64,000 nucleotides of DNA from positions 62,001 through 126,000 of the forward strand of contig JAXMDB010000006.1 of NCBI GenBank assembly GCA_046348995.1, given 5' to 3'. A program made the translations under genes and the position numbers. A model generated the notes under the pieces. It made no database searches, had not been told where the DNA came from, and worked only from the letters and a program-made list of their open reading frames with translations. The DNA is from JANNSX01 sp046348995. Its GTDB lineage: Bacteria; Pseudomonadota; Alphaproteobacteria; Rhizobiales; Hyphomicrobiaceae. This document shows positions 36,711-45,653 of this stretch, in pieces (the first letter of the stretch is position 1; each line of letters starts with the position of its first letter).

Positions 36711-37580
36711 ATGAAGCTCGTTCGAAGCTGGCTGGTGGCAATGGCGCTCGCGGCCGTCGCAGCATCCCCCGTCCATGCGGCCGACAAAATTCGCTTCGCC
36801 GTCACCGACATCGACGGCCTGGAAGCACTGCAGAAAGAGATGGGACCGTTCAAGGATACCTTCGAGAAGGCGTCTGGTCTCTCCGTAGAGTTCTTCCCCG
36901 TCTCGGGCCGCACGGCAGCAGTCGAAGCCATGGCCGCCGATCAAGTCGACTTCGTGCTGACCGGGCCTGCCGAGTATGTTGTGTTCAATGCGCGCCTCAA
37001 GGCCAGCCCCGTCGTCACCTGGACGCGTCCCGACTACTACTCGAATGTCGTCGTTCTCGATGGTAGCCCGGTCAAGGCGCTCGGCGATCTCAAGGGGAGC
37101 AAGATATCCTTTGGCGAGATCGGCTCGACCTCGCAGCATCTGGGTCCCGCGACCCTCCTCTCGGGCGCCGGCCTCAAATACGGCACCGACTATGAGCCGG
37201 TCTTTCTTAAGCTCAATGTCGCCGTCGAGGCGATGATCAAGGGCGATATCGCCGCCATCGGCATGAACCGCACGCATCTCGAAAAGATCACGAAAAAATT
37301 TCCGGACCAGAAGTTCCGCGTGATTCAGAAAGGGCCGGAGCTGCCGCACGATATCCTGCTCGCGAGCGAGAAGGTGCCGGCCGAGACGGTGGCGCTCGTC
37401 AAGAAGACGTTTGCCGAAAAGGGCGCCGATCTCCTCGCCGCCGTAACTTCGGTGGAAGAGAATGCCAAGTATGTCGGCGGCAAGTTCGTCGCCGAGGTCG
37501 CCGACAAGGACTACGACGTCGTGCGTGAGATGTACAAGAACGTCGGCGTCAACGAGTTCACCCAGTTCATGGGCGAGTAG
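36711..37580 (+). CDS. phnD: Phosphate/phosphonate ABC transporter substrate-binding protein (set 1)
   Basis: A 289-residue periplasmic receptor with a signal peptide (LVAMALAAVAASPVHAAD). The PhnD/SsuA-like family pattern is seen in DFVLTGPAEYVVFNAR, FGEIGSTSQHLGP and PHDILLASEKVP. GGAGGG lies six bases before the ATG. It is the first of three transporter genes at the head of the C-P lyase operon and would bind phosphonates or possibly phosphite or phosphate esters. It differs strongly from the second PhnD at 48.6 kb, so the two importers probably take different ligands. Confidence 0.88.
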   Translation: MKLVRSWLVAMALAAVAASPVHAADKIRFAVTDIDGLEALQKEMGPFKDTFEKASGLSVEFFPVSGRTAAVEAMAADQVDFVLTGPAEYVVFNARLKASPVVTWTRPDYYSNVVVLDGSPVKALGDLKGSKISFGEIGSTSQHLGPATLLSGAGLKYGTDYEPVFLKLNVAVEAMIKGDIAAIGMNRTHLEKITKKFPDQKFRVIQKGPELPHDILLASEKVPAETVALVKKTFAEKGADLLAAVTSVEENAKYVGGKFVAEVADKDYDVVREMYKNVGVNEFTQFMGE

Positions 37581-37585
37581 ACACG

Positions 37586-38407
37586 TTGCCGCTTGATCTG
37601 TTCACGCCGGGGATGTTGGCCCCGAACGATTCGGAGATGGTGGGCGCGCGCACCAGCGCGTCCGCCATCTCGGTTGCGGATTTGTCGAAGTCGTTCGGCG
37701 ATCGCTCTGTGCTAAACGGAATCACGGCGGACTTTTCGCCGGGAACCGCGGTTGCGCTGATCGGCGCAAACGGCGCCGGCAAATCGACACTCATCAAATG
37801 CCTCGTTCGGCTCATCGAACCTGACGCCGGCCAGATCTGCGTTCTAGGTCATGATGTATCGATGATGACGGGCGCAGCCCTACGGCAAATTCGCAGCAGG
37901 GTCGGCATTGTCTGGCAGAAACACAATCTGGTGCCGCGCGTCTCGGCACTGACGAATGTGTTGCACGGCATGCAATCGCGGCTATCGGGCCCTGGGACCT
38001 GGTGGCAGGCGATTGCCTCCGCGAGAGCACGCGCCGAAGCTTTGACCTGCCTTGAGGCCGTCGGCCTGTCCGGCGTCGCCACTCAGCGCGCCGATCAGCT
38101 GTCCGGGGGGCAATCCCAGCGCGTCGCCCTCGCTCGTGTCCTGATGCAGAAGCCGTCGATCATCCTCGCTGACGAGCCCGACGCAAGTCTCGATCCGCAG
38201 GCTGGCGACGACGTTATGCGGCTTCTGGCGAGTTTGGCGCGATCGCAAAAGCTGACGCTCATCTTCGTCTCGCACCGACTCCAGCACGCGCTCGAGCATG
38301 CCGATAGGATCATAGGTCTTAGCAAGGGCAGGATCCTACTCGACGTTCCGGCGGCGCAGGCCGAGGCATCAGACCTACGTCGCTTCTTCGGGGAGCGGCG
38401 GCCATGA
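37586..38407 (+). CDS. phnC: Phosphonate ABC transporter ATPase (set 1)
   Basis: A 273-residue ABC ATPase: Walker A GANGAGKST, signature LSGGQSQRVA, Walker B ILADEPD, and switch His in FVSHRL. The start is uncertain. A TTG at 37586 has GGGCGAG upstream; ATGs at 37613 and 37637 have no spaced ribosome site, and 37613 sits in a small GC-rich hairpin (CGGGG...CCCCG). It follows phnD by five bases and overlaps phnE in an ATGA junction. Confidence 0.88.
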   Translation: MPLDLFTPGMLAPNDSEMVGARTSASAISVADLSKSFGDRSVLNGITADFSPGTAVALIGANGAGKSTLIKCLVRLIEPDAGQICVLGHDVSMMTGAALRQIRSRVGIVWQKHNLVPRVSALTNVLHGMQSRLSGPGTWWQAIASARARAEALTCLEAVGLSGVATQRADQLSGGQSQRVALARVLMQKPSIILADEPDASLDPQAGDDVMRLLASLARSQKLTLIFVSHRLQHALEHADRIIGLSKGRILLDVPAAQAEASDLRRFFGERRP

Positions 38408-39213
38408 CGGCGGCCCTCTCAGTCGCTCGGCGCGTGCCTCGGTTCGAGCACCGGAGCGGGTTAGAATACATCGCTTGGCTGCTCTTGCTGTTGGTCGTCG
38501 TCTGGAGTCTGCAAGGCACGGCCCCGTCGCTCGAAGGAATGTCGAAGGGTCTCGCCCGCCTGTTCGCACCGAGTGGCATGCTTGCTCAGATGTTCCCACC
38601 GGATCTGTCGCGCATCGACCGGGTTCTCTGGAAGCTCGTCGAAACTCTGCAGATGGCCGTCGCGGGTGTCGTCCTCGGCCTGCTCTTTGCCTTTCCCTTG
38701 GCGATCTTGGCTGCTGACGGGCTTTCACCGCACCCGATCGTGCGAGCTTCTGCGCGCGCCCTGATCGCCTTTTTTCGTACCGTGCCCGATCTCGTCTGGG
38801 CGATCGTATTCATCATCGTCGTGGGCTTGGGGCCAGCCGCAGGCGTGCTCGCCATCATGGTCGACAAGATCGGCTTTGCCGGGCGTTTTTTCGCTGAGGC
38901 GATGGAGGAGACCGACAAGGGTCCCCGCGAGGCACTGATGGCGATCGGCGCGACCCGCAGCGGTATCATCGCCTCAGTGGTTATTCCGGCTGCCATGCCA
39001 TCGTTCATCGCAACGTCGCTCTTCGCCGTCGAAAAGGCTGTTCGTGGCTCCGTCGCGCTCGGGCTCGTCGGCGCGGGCGGAATCGGCGTCGACCTCAAGG
39101 TCGCCTTCGATCTGTTCGACTACGACCAAGCCCTCACCATCATTCTCTTGATCTTCGTGCTCGTCCTCGGCGTTGAGCAAGCTAGCGCCTGGATCCGTCG
39201 GCGCATCATCTGA
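38404..39213 (+). CDS. phnE: Phosphonate ABC transporter permease (set 1)
   Basis: A 269-residue permease with about six helices. The conserved cytoplasmic EAA loop reads EALMAIGATRSGIIASVVIP. Other family parts are RALIAFFRTVPDLVWAI and SVALGLVGAGGIGVDL. It overlaps the end of phnC by four bases, so the pair is translationally coupled. It pairs with PhnC and PhnD set 1. Confidence 0.9.
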   Translation: MTAALSVARRVPRFEHRSGLEYIAWLLLLLVVVWSLQGTAPSLEGMSKGLARLFAPSGMLAQMFPPDLSRIDRVLWKLVETLQMAVAGVVLGLLFAFPLAILAADGLSPHPIVRASARALIAFFRTVPDLVWAIVFIIVVGLGPAAGVLAIMVDKIGFAGRFFAEAMEETDKGPREALMAIGATRSGIIASVVIPAAMPSFIATSLFAVEKAVRGSVALGLVGAGGIGVDLKVAFDLFDYDQALTIILLIFVLVLGVEQASAWIRRRII

Positions 39214-39227
39214 AGCTTAGGAAAACC

Positions 39228-39890
39228 ATGCACAACACACATCGCACCGACACAGCCCATCTCGCATGGGATGCGCGCTGGAAGACCGACGAGGGCCGGG
39301 CCGATTGGCTCGAGCCTGAGGCCGACGTCGTCGAATGGGCCAAGCGCGCCTACGACAAGGGTGGGCGCCGTGCACTCGACCTCGGCTGCGGCGTCGGCCG
39401 GCACTCGCTCGTGCTGGCCACGCTCGGTTTTGAGACGCATGCGCTCGATGGCAGCAAGAGCGGTCTTGCGCATCTATCGGAAACGGCTTCGAAGGCCGGT
39501 TTGGCGGTTTCAACGCACCAGGGATTGATGACTGAGCTCCCGTACGACGATGCCTCCTTCGACTATGTGTTGGCCTTCAACGTGATTTATCACGGCGATC
39601 GGCCGATCGTCGTGCGCGCCATCGAGGAGATCCGGCGCGTGCTGAAGCCGTCGGGACTCTACCAGGGTACGATGCTGTCCAAACGCGACTCGTCGCGCCT
39701 GAAGGGCCGCGAGATTTCGCCAGACACATTCGTCAACCAAAGCTCCGACGATAAGGATCACCCGCACTTCTACTGCAATGCGGAGGAGCTCATGGCGCTG
39801 TTCTCGGGCTTCGAGCTGATCTCCCTTTTCGACAAGGAGCACAGCCGTGCCGGGTCCTGGCATTGGCATCTTTGTGCCGAGCGGCTTTGA
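39228..39890 (+). CDS. Class I SAM methyltransferase embedded in the phn operon
   Basis: A 220-residue methyltransferase of the TehB/UbiE type: motif I ALDLGCGVGRHSLVLA, then HALDGSKSG, TELPYDDASFDYVLAFNV and LKPSGLYQGTML. GGAAAACC precedes the ATG. It is 14 bases after phnE and 12 before phnG, so it is co-transcribed with the C-P lyase genes although it is not part of the core set. A small-molecule role is likely, such as methylation of a toxic by-product or of a natural phosphonate; the substrate is unknown. Confidence 0.82.
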   Translation: MHNTHRTDTAHLAWDARWKTDEGRADWLEPEADVVEWAKRAYDKGGRRALDLGCGVGRHSLVLATLGFETHALDGSKSGLAHLSETASKAGLAVSTHQGLMTELPYDDASFDYVLAFNVIYHGDRPIVVRAIEEIRRVLKPSGLYQGTMLSKRDSSRLKGREISPDTFVNQSSDDKDHPHFYCNAEELMALFSGFELISLFDKEHSRAGSWHWHLCAERL

Positions 39891-39902
39891 AGGGGCACGA
39901 GC

Positions 39903-40367
39903 ATGGATGACGGCCTAGCACGTGTGTCCGACGGCGGGCGTCCGCGCTGGATGTCCTTGCTAGCGCGGGCCGAGCCGGAGCATCTCGAGGATGTCTGGCA
40001 ATCTTTGGAGCCAAGACCCGTCTTTCGGTTCTTGCGCGTGCCTGAAGTCGGGCTCGTCATGCTTCGGGGCCGCATGGGGGGCACAGGCGCAGCCTTCAAC
40101 GTCGGAGAGGCAACGGTCGCACGTTGTACCGTTGTACTGGAAGAGGGTCTCATCGGGCACGCCTATGTGCTCGGCCGTGACCTCAGACACGTCGAGCTCG
40201 CAGCCTTGTTCGATGCGCTGTTGCAGCGTTCCCCGTTCGAAAGCGCTCTGAGGGTCCGGTTGCTCGACCCCATCACGCGGTGCCTCCAGGCTGAGCGCAC
40301 CGAACAAACGCGCCGCCGCGAGGCCACCCGCGTCGAATTCTTCACCATGGTCAGAGGCGATGACTGA
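39903..40367 (+). CDS. phnG: Carbon-phosphorus lyase subunit PhnG
   Basis: A 154-residue core subunit. PhnG, with PhnH, I and J, forms the C-P lyase core complex and takes part with PhnI in attaching ATP ribose to phosphonate. Family text includes RWMSLLARAEP, LRGRMGGTGAAFNVGE, VARCTVVLE and GHAYVLGRDLRHVELAALFDALLQ. AAGGGG lies ahead of the ATG, and the end overlaps phnH by eight bases. Confidence 0.92.
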   Translation: MDDGLARVSDGGRPRWMSLLARAEPEHLEDVWQSLEPRPVFRFLRVPEVGLVMLRGRMGGTGAAFNVGEATVARCTVVLEEGLIGHAYVLGRDLRHVELAALFDALLQRSPFESALRVRLLDPITRCLQAERTEQTRRREATRVEFFTMVRGDD

Positions 40368-40968
40368 CGTGCAGGTTACATTATCGGGAGGCTTCGCAGA
40401 GGCCTCGGTCGACGCGGCGAGAACCTTCCGGGCGGTGCTGAAGGCGTTGTCGCGTCCCGGCCTTCGTGTCCCACTTCGCACACACCTGGAGCCCCCGCCA
40501 TCGATGACAGCCGAGGTTGCAGCCCTGCTGCTGACGCTCACCGATGCAGATACCCCGGTCTGGATCGCGCCTGGTCTCGACAATGATGCGTTGCGGCGGT
40601 GGCTCGCGTTTCTTTCTGGCTGTCCGGTGGCGACCGATCCAGCACGGGCCATGTTCGCTGTCGCCCGCCGGGACGACGATCACAGCTACACCCGCGCGCT
40701 CGATCTCGGCACGGCCGAGTATCCCGATCGAGCAGCGACGCTCATTCTTGAGCTACCCGATCTGGATTGCACACACCCGCTCACGCTCACTGGTCCAGGC
40801 ATCGAGAGCGAGATCACGCTTGCGATTACGCTGCCCGAGGAGGTCCTCGCGTTGCTCGGACAGAACGCAGAGCTGTACCCGTTGGGAGTCGACGTCGTCC
40901 TGGCGGTGCCTGGTGCTATCGTGGGTCTCCCGCGCTCGACGCGCATTGTCCAAACAGAGGCAGTCTGA
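40360..40968 (+). CDS. phnH: Carbon-phosphorus lyase subunit PhnH
   Basis: A 202-residue core subunit. SGGFAEASVDAARTFRAVLKALSRPG is the characteristic start (shown here only as landmark parts), followed by ALLLTLTDADTPVW and LTGPGIE. It belongs to the PhnGHIJ complex and has a PLP-transferase-like fold without the cofactor. Its TGA overlaps the ATG of phnI (TGATG). Confidence 0.92.
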   Translation: MTDVQVTLSGGFAEASVDAARTFRAVLKALSRPGLRVPLRTHLEPPPSMTAEVAALLLTLTDADTPVWIAPGLDNDALRRWLAFLSGCPVATDPARAMFAVARRDDDHSYTRALDLGTAEYPDRAATLILELPDLDCTHPLTLTGPGIESEITLAITLPEEVLALLGQNAELYPLGVDVVLAVPGAIVGLPRSTRIVQTEAV

Positions 40969-42077
40969 TGTATGTCGCCGTCAAAGGTGGCGAGAAGGCT
41001 ATTGACAATGCCCACCGCCAACTCGCCGCCGAGCGACGTGGTGATCCTGCCGTGCCGGAGATCACAGTCGAGCAAATTTCCGAACAGTTGACGCTCGCGA
41101 ATGCGCGTGTGATGGCCGAAGGGTCACTCTACGATCCGGAGCTGGCCGCGCTCGCGATCAAACAGGCGCGCGGAGATCTGATCGAGGCGATCTTTCTCGT
41201 CCGCGCTGCGCGCACGACGTTGCCCCGCTTCGCGTACTCCGAGCCGCTCGAGACGTCCAAAATGGACGTCAAGCGGCGGGTATCCGCGGCCTTCAAGGAT
41301 ATTCCCGGCGGGCAGATCCTAGGTCCGACCTTCGACTACACGCACCGTCTTCTCGATCATGCTCTCTCTGGTGCAAGCGCGCTGACCGAGTGTCCGAGTG
41401 CGGAGCCAGTGTCAGAAGGTGCGATCCCACGCGTGCTCGACATCTTGCAGAGCGAGGGACTGATCGAGCGGCCGTGCTGCAGCGACACCGAGGCGGAGAC
41501 CGGCGATATCACCCGCCAGCCGCTCGACTTTCCTGCCGGGCGCGACGTAAGGCTTCAGGCTCTTGCGCGAGGTGACGAGGGCTTCCTGCTGTCTCTCGCC
41601 TATTCGACGCAGCGCGGATATGGCCGTAACCATCCGTTCGCAGGCGAGATCCGCATCGGCGAGGTCACCGTCGTGGTCGCCCCCGAGGAGCTCGGCTTCA
41701 GCATCGAGATCGGCTCGCTGACCGTGACCGAATGCGAGATGATAAACCAATTCAAGGGTTCGGCCGAGGCCGCCCCACAATTTACCCGCGGTTATGGCCT
41801 CGTCTTCGGTCAGTCCGAGCGTAAAGCGATGTCGATGGCGCTGGTTGACAGAGCGCTCAGAGCCGGTGAGCTCGGCGAGGAGCGCGTGTCCCCGGCGCAG
41901 GACGAGGAGTTCGTGCTGTCACACGCCGACAACGTCCAGGCCACTGGCTTCGTTGAGCATCTGAAGTTGCCCCACTATGTCGACTTTCAATCGGAGCTTT
42001 TGCTCATTCGCCAGCTGCGCCGCGAGCATGCCCAGCGCGCCATGGCGAGCGGAACGGAAAGAGAAGCTGCCGAATGA
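40968..42077 (+). CDS. phnI: Carbon-phosphorus lyase subunit PhnI
   Basis: A 369-residue core subunit and nucleosidase-like component that displaces adenine from ATP to give alpha-D-ribose-1-(N-phosphonate)-5-triphosphate. It starts MYVAVKGGEKAIDNAH, the family hallmark, and contains QLTLANARVMAEGSLYDPELAALAI (in parts) and HADNVQATGFVEHLKLPHYVDF (in parts). The ATG overlaps the phnH stop; the frame is open upstream but overlaps phnH. Confidence 0.93.
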   Translation: MYVAVKGGEKAIDNAHRQLAAERRGDPAVPEITVEQISEQLTLANARVMAEGSLYDPELAALAIKQARGDLIEAIFLVRAARTTLPRFAYSEPLETSKMDVKRRVSAAFKDIPGGQILGPTFDYTHRLLDHALSGASALTECPSAEPVSEGAIPRVLDILQSEGLIERPCCSDTEAETGDITRQPLDFPAGRDVRLQALARGDEGFLLSLAYSTQRGYGRNHPFAGEIRIGEVTVVVAPEELGFSIEIGSLTVTECEMINQFKGSAEAAPQFTRGYGLVFGQSERKAMSMALVDRALRAGELGEERVSPAQDEEFVLSHADNVQATGFVEHLKLPHYVDFQSELLLIRQLRREHAQRAMASGTEREAAE

Positions 42078-42970
42078 GCAAGCATTCCTCCAGCACGCCG
42101 ATGAACTTCGCCTATTTGAACGAGCAAACGAAACGGATGATCCGTCGCGCTCTACTCAAGGCCGTGGCGGTTCCCGGGTATCAGGTTCCATTTGCGAGCC
42201 GTGAGATGCCCATGCCCTACGGCTGGGGCACTGGCGGCATTCAGGTGACCGCGTCCGTGCTCGAACCCGATGACACGCTCAAGGTCATCGACCAGGGCGC
42301 CGACGACACGACCAATGCCATCAGCATCCGAAAATTCTTCGTAGCAACGGCCGGCGTCGCCACGACAACCCTGACGGAGCAGGCCACCATCATCCAGACG
42401 CGCCATCGCATTCCCGAGACCCCACTGACCGAGGAGCAGATCCTCGTGTTTCAGGTGCCTATCCCCGAGCCGCTCCGCTTCCTCGAGCCGCGCGAGACCG
42501 AGACGCGCAAGATGCATGCGCTCGCTGAATACGGCGTCATGCACGTGAAGCTCTATGAGGACATTGCCCGCTTCGGTCACATCGCCACGAGCTACGACTA
42601 TCCCGCGCTGGTCAACGGGCGGCACGTCTTCGACCCGTCGCCTATTCCAAAATTCGACAACCCCAGACTGCACCGATCCAAGGCCCTTCAACTCTTCGGT
42701 GCCGGACGCGAGCAGCGCATCTACGCCATACCGCCCTACACCGAGGTCAAGAGCCTCGACTTTGAGGATCACCCCTTCACGCTGCCGACCTGGCCGCATG
42801 CCTGTGCCTATTGCGGCTCGAGCTCGAGCTATCTCGACGAGGTCGTCGTCGACGACGAGGGCAGCCGCCTTTTCATCTGCTCGGACAGCGACTTCTGCGG
42901 CAAGCGCCAGACGACGGGTCATCGGGGATCGGGCGAGCCGGTGAAGCGCACGGCGATCGAAGGGGTTTGA
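42074..42970 (+). CDS. phnJ: Carbon-phosphorus lyase, radical SAM subunit PhnJ
   Basis: A 298-residue catalytic subunit that breaks the C-P bond by radical chemistry. Four cysteines at 244, 247, 269 and 275 (CAYC...FICSDSDFC) keep exactly the spacing of E. coli Cys241, 244, 266 and 272, three for the 4Fe-4S cluster and the last for the thiyl radical. The start MSKHSSSTPMNFAYLNEQTKRMIRR (quoted in part: NFAYLNEQTKRM) is typical. It overlaps phnI in an ATGA junction. Confidence 0.95.
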   Translation: MSKHSSSTPMNFAYLNEQTKRMIRRALLKAVAVPGYQVPFASREMPMPYGWGTGGIQVTASVLEPDDTLKVIDQGADDTTNAISIRKFFVATAGVATTTLTEQATIIQTRHRIPETPLTEEQILVFQVPIPEPLRFLEPRETETRKMHALAEYGVMHVKLYEDIARFGHIATSYDYPALVNGRHVFDPSPIPKFDNPRLHRSKALQLFGAGREQRIYAIPPYTEVKSLDFEDHPFTLPTWPHACAYCGSSSSYLDEVVVDDEGSRLFICSDSDFCGKRQTTGHRGSGEPVKRTAIEGV

Positions 42971-42972
42971 CG

Positions 42973-43755
42973 ATGATGACCGGTGATCAACCCCTGCTCA
43001 GCGCCCGCGGACTTACAAAGCACTTTGGCGACCGTGTCGCCTGTCGCGACATCTCGTTCGATCTCTGGCCGGGAGAGGCGCTCGCCATCGTCGGCGAGTC
43101 AGGCTCCGGCAAGACGACGCTGATCAAGTGCCTCTCGATGCAGCTCGAAGCATCGTCTGGCACCGTCGCCTATCGCGGACGCGACGGCATCGACCGCGAC
43201 CTCGCGGCGATGGGCGAGGCCGAGCGGCGCATGCTCATGCGTACCGACTGGGGTTTCGTGCATCAGGATGCGCGCGAGGGCCTGCGCATGGGAGTCTCCG
43301 CAGGTGCCAACGTCGGCGAGCGGCTGATGGCGGTCGGCGACCGTCATTACGGCCGCATCCGCAGCTCCGCGGCCGATTGGCTGGCGCGGGTCGAGATTGA
43401 CCCGGATCGTATCGACGATAGTCCGTGGCGGTTCTCCGGCGGTATGCGGCAGCGGCTGCAGATCGCCCGTGTGCTCGTCTCCAAACCGCGACTCGTGTTC
43501 ATGGACGAGCCCACCGGCGGCCTGGACGTCTCAGTGCAAGCGAGGCTTCTCGATCTCCTTCGCTCACTCGTCCGCAATCTTGGCTTGGCAGCAATCATCG
43601 TTACGCACGACCTTGCGGTTGCGAGACTGCTGACGGACCGCATCATGGTCATGAAGGGCGGCGAGGTCGTCGAGGAAGGGCTGACCGATCAAGTGCTCGA
43701 CGATCCTCATCACGCCTACACCCAATTGCTGACGAGCTCCGTATTGACGGTCTGA
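42973..43755 (+). CDS. phnK: C-P lyase ATP-binding protein PhnK
   Basis: A 260-residue ABC-type ATPase: Walker A GESGSGKTT, signature FSGGMRQRLQ, Walker B LVFMDEPTGGLD and IVTHDL. PhnK docks as a dimer on the PhnGHIJ core and is needed for phosphonate use. The landmark WGFVHQDAREGLRM is specific to PhnK. It starts two bases after phnJ. Confidence 0.92.
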   Translation: MMTGDQPLLSARGLTKHFGDRVACRDISFDLWPGEALAIVGESGSGKTTLIKCLSMQLEASSGTVAYRGRDGIDRDLAAMGEAERRMLMRTDWGFVHQDAREGLRMGVSAGANVGERLMAVGDRHYGRIRSSAADWLARVEIDPDRIDDSPWRFSGGMRQRLQIARVLVSKPRLVFMDEPTGGLDVSVQARLLDLLRSLVRNLGLAAIIVTHDLAVARLLTDRIMVMKGGEVVEEGLTDQVLDDPHHAYTQLLTSSVLTV

Positions 43756-43795
43756 GTGTCATCGGGCCGTCATGCCAACGTTGCAGAAGACCTCC

Positions 43796-44494
43796 ATGCA
43801 GATCAGCATCTCCGTCCAGAGTCTCTCCAAGAGCTTTGTCTTGCACAATCAGGGTGGCGCGCGGCTCGACGTGGTGTCGGACAGATCGTTTGATGTCGCT
43901 GCCGGCGAGGCCGCCGTCCTGATCGGACCCTCGGGCGCCGGAAAATCGACGCTTCTGCGGATGCTCTACGGCAACTACCGGCCGACATCGGGAAGCGTCG
44001 CGGTCCGGCACAACGGCGCGCTCGTCGATATCTCGGGATGCCTGCCGCGAACTCTCGTCGAGATCCGTCGCCATTCGCTCGGCTGGGTCAGCCAGTTTCT
44101 CAGGGTCATTCCACGAGTACCGACGCTGCGTCTCGTCGAGGAGCCGATGCTCGCGCGCGGATGCGATCCCGGCGAAGCGCGCGCGCGTGCCGAATCGATG
44201 CTCGAGCAGCTGAACATTCCTCCCAAGCTGTGGCCTCTGGCGCCGGCGACCTTTTCCGGCGGCGAGCAGCAACGCGTCAACATCGCCCGTTCGCTCGTCG
44301 ATCCCGCGCCTATTCTGTTGCTCGATGAGCCGACCGCCTCACTCGACGGACGTAACCGTGACGTCGTCGTTGGGCTGATCAACCAAGTCCGAAAATCGGG
44401 TGCCACGATCGTCGGCATCTTCCACGACGAGGCCGTTCGCGACGCCATCGCCACGCGCTCGATTGATCTCGTCAACACAATTCCGGCTCGCTGA
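43796..44494 (+). CDS. phnL: C-P lyase ATP-binding protein PhnL
   Basis: A 232-residue ABC ATPase that pairs with PhnK. Walker A GPSGAGKST, LRMLYGNYRPTSG, LGWVSQFLRVIPR, signature FSGGEQQRVN, Walker B LLLDEPTASLD and GIFHDE are all PhnL landmarks. The ATG at 43796 is chosen for its spaced AGAAG; the ATG at 43772 in the same frame adds eight residues and cannot be excluded. Confidence 0.9.
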   Translation: MQISISVQSLSKSFVLHNQGGARLDVVSDRSFDVAAGEAAVLIGPSGAGKSTLLRMLYGNYRPTSGSVAVRHNGALVDISGCLPRTLVEIRRHSLGWVSQFLRVIPRVPTLRLVEEPMLARGCDPGEARARAESMLEQLNIPPKLWPLAPATFSGGEQQRVNIARSLVDPAPILLLDEPTASLDGRNRDVVVGLINQVRKSGATIVGIFHDEAVRDAIATRSIDLVNTIPAR

Positions 44495-44507
44495 GCTAAG
44501 GGGACAC

Positions 44508-45653
44508 ATGTCCGAGACCATACTCACGAATGCTAACGTCGTCCTCGAGCGCGAGGTCATTCGCGGAACGGTCGTTCTCGATGGCAAGAGGATCCATGAC
44601 GTTTCGATCGGGAGAAGTCACCTTCCGGCCGCGATCGACATGGAGGGTGACTTTGTCGCTCCAGGGCTCGTCGAAATGCATACCGACAATCCGGAGAAGC
44701 ATTTCGTTCCGCGCCCGAACGTCTTCTGGCCGAACAAGATCGCCTCGGCGCTCGCCCACGACGCACAGATGGCGGCCGCCGGTGTCACGACCGTCTACGA
44801 CTCCGTTTGCGCCGGCACGATCAGTGGCGAGAAGGACTATCGCCGGAAGATCTTTGGTGAAATCGTCGAGGCGATCAGCGACGGCGTGCAGGCTGACCTC
44901 TTCAGGATCGATCACAAGCTGCACATCCGCTGCGAGCTTACAGCGGCAACGCTGCTCGAGGACCTGGAGCCGCATTCTCAGAACCCTTTGATCGGCTTGG
45001 CGTCGCTGATGGATCACACGCCGGGGCGGCGGCAGTATCGCAACGCTGAGCTGCTGAAGCGCTACTATGTGGATTCGGGCGAGCATACCGAAGCGAGTGC
45101 CGATAAGGCGCTGGCGCAGCGGGCCGAGCACGGGCCGCGCAATCTCGAGGCGAATTGGCCCATCATCGTCGACCTGTTCAGAGGTCGCGGCGTGACGCTG
45201 GCGACCCATGACGACACGACAGAAGAGGACATCGATCTGGCCCGGCGATCGGGCGCGGCCATCTCGGAGTTTCCGACCACCGTCGAGGCCGCGACCGCTG
45301 CCAGGAAATCTGGAATCGCGACGGTTGCCGGGGCGCCGAATGTGGTGCGGGGCGGCTCGCATTCGGCGAACGTCTCTGCGGCCGAGTTGGCGGAAAGCGG
45401 GCTGTTGGACGGCCTCTCCTCCGACTATGTGCCGGCGAGCCTGCTGCAGGCCGTGCTCAAGCTCGATCGCGCGCATGAAATCGCCTTGCCATCTGCCATC
45501 GGCATGGTGACGTGGCGCATTGCCGATATGGTCGGGTTGAGCGATCGTGGGCGTCTCAAGGAAGGTCTGCGGGCAGACGTTGTTTGGTTCCGCGATCATG
45601 CCGGAACACCGGTCGTGAGGGGCGTATGGTCGCAAGGTCGTCGCGCACTGTGA
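44508..45653 (+). CDS. phnM: Alpha-D-ribose 1-methylphosphonate 5-triphosphate diphosphatase
   Basis: A 381-residue amidohydrolase-fold enzyme that removes pyrophosphate from the ribosyl-phosphonate triphosphate made by PhnI-G-H. The metal site motif is VEMHTDNPEKH; further landmarks are RCELTA, SLMDHTPGRRQYRN, LATHDDTTEEDI, GAPNVVRGGSHSGN-like GGSHSANVSA and SDYVPASLL. AAGGGG precedes the ATG. Its stop overlaps the DUF1045 start (TGATG). Confidence 0.93.
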   Translation: MSETILTNANVVLEREVIRGTVVLDGKRIHDVSIGRSHLPAAIDMEGDFVAPGLVEMHTDNPEKHFVPRPNVFWPNKIASALAHDAQMAAAGVTTVYDSVCAGTISGEKDYRRKIFGEIVEAISDGVQADLFRIDHKLHIRCELTAATLLEDLEPHSQNPLIGLASLMDHTPGRRQYRNAELLKRYYVDSGEHTEASADKALAQRAEHGPRNLEANWPIIVDLFRGRGVTLATHDDTTEEDIDLARRSGAAISEFPTTVEAATAARKSGIATVAGAPNVVRGGSHSANVSAAELAESGLLDGLSSDYVPASLLQAVLKLDRAHEIALPSAIGMVTWRIADMVGLSDRGRLKEGLRADVVWFRDHAGTPVVRGVWSQGRRAL

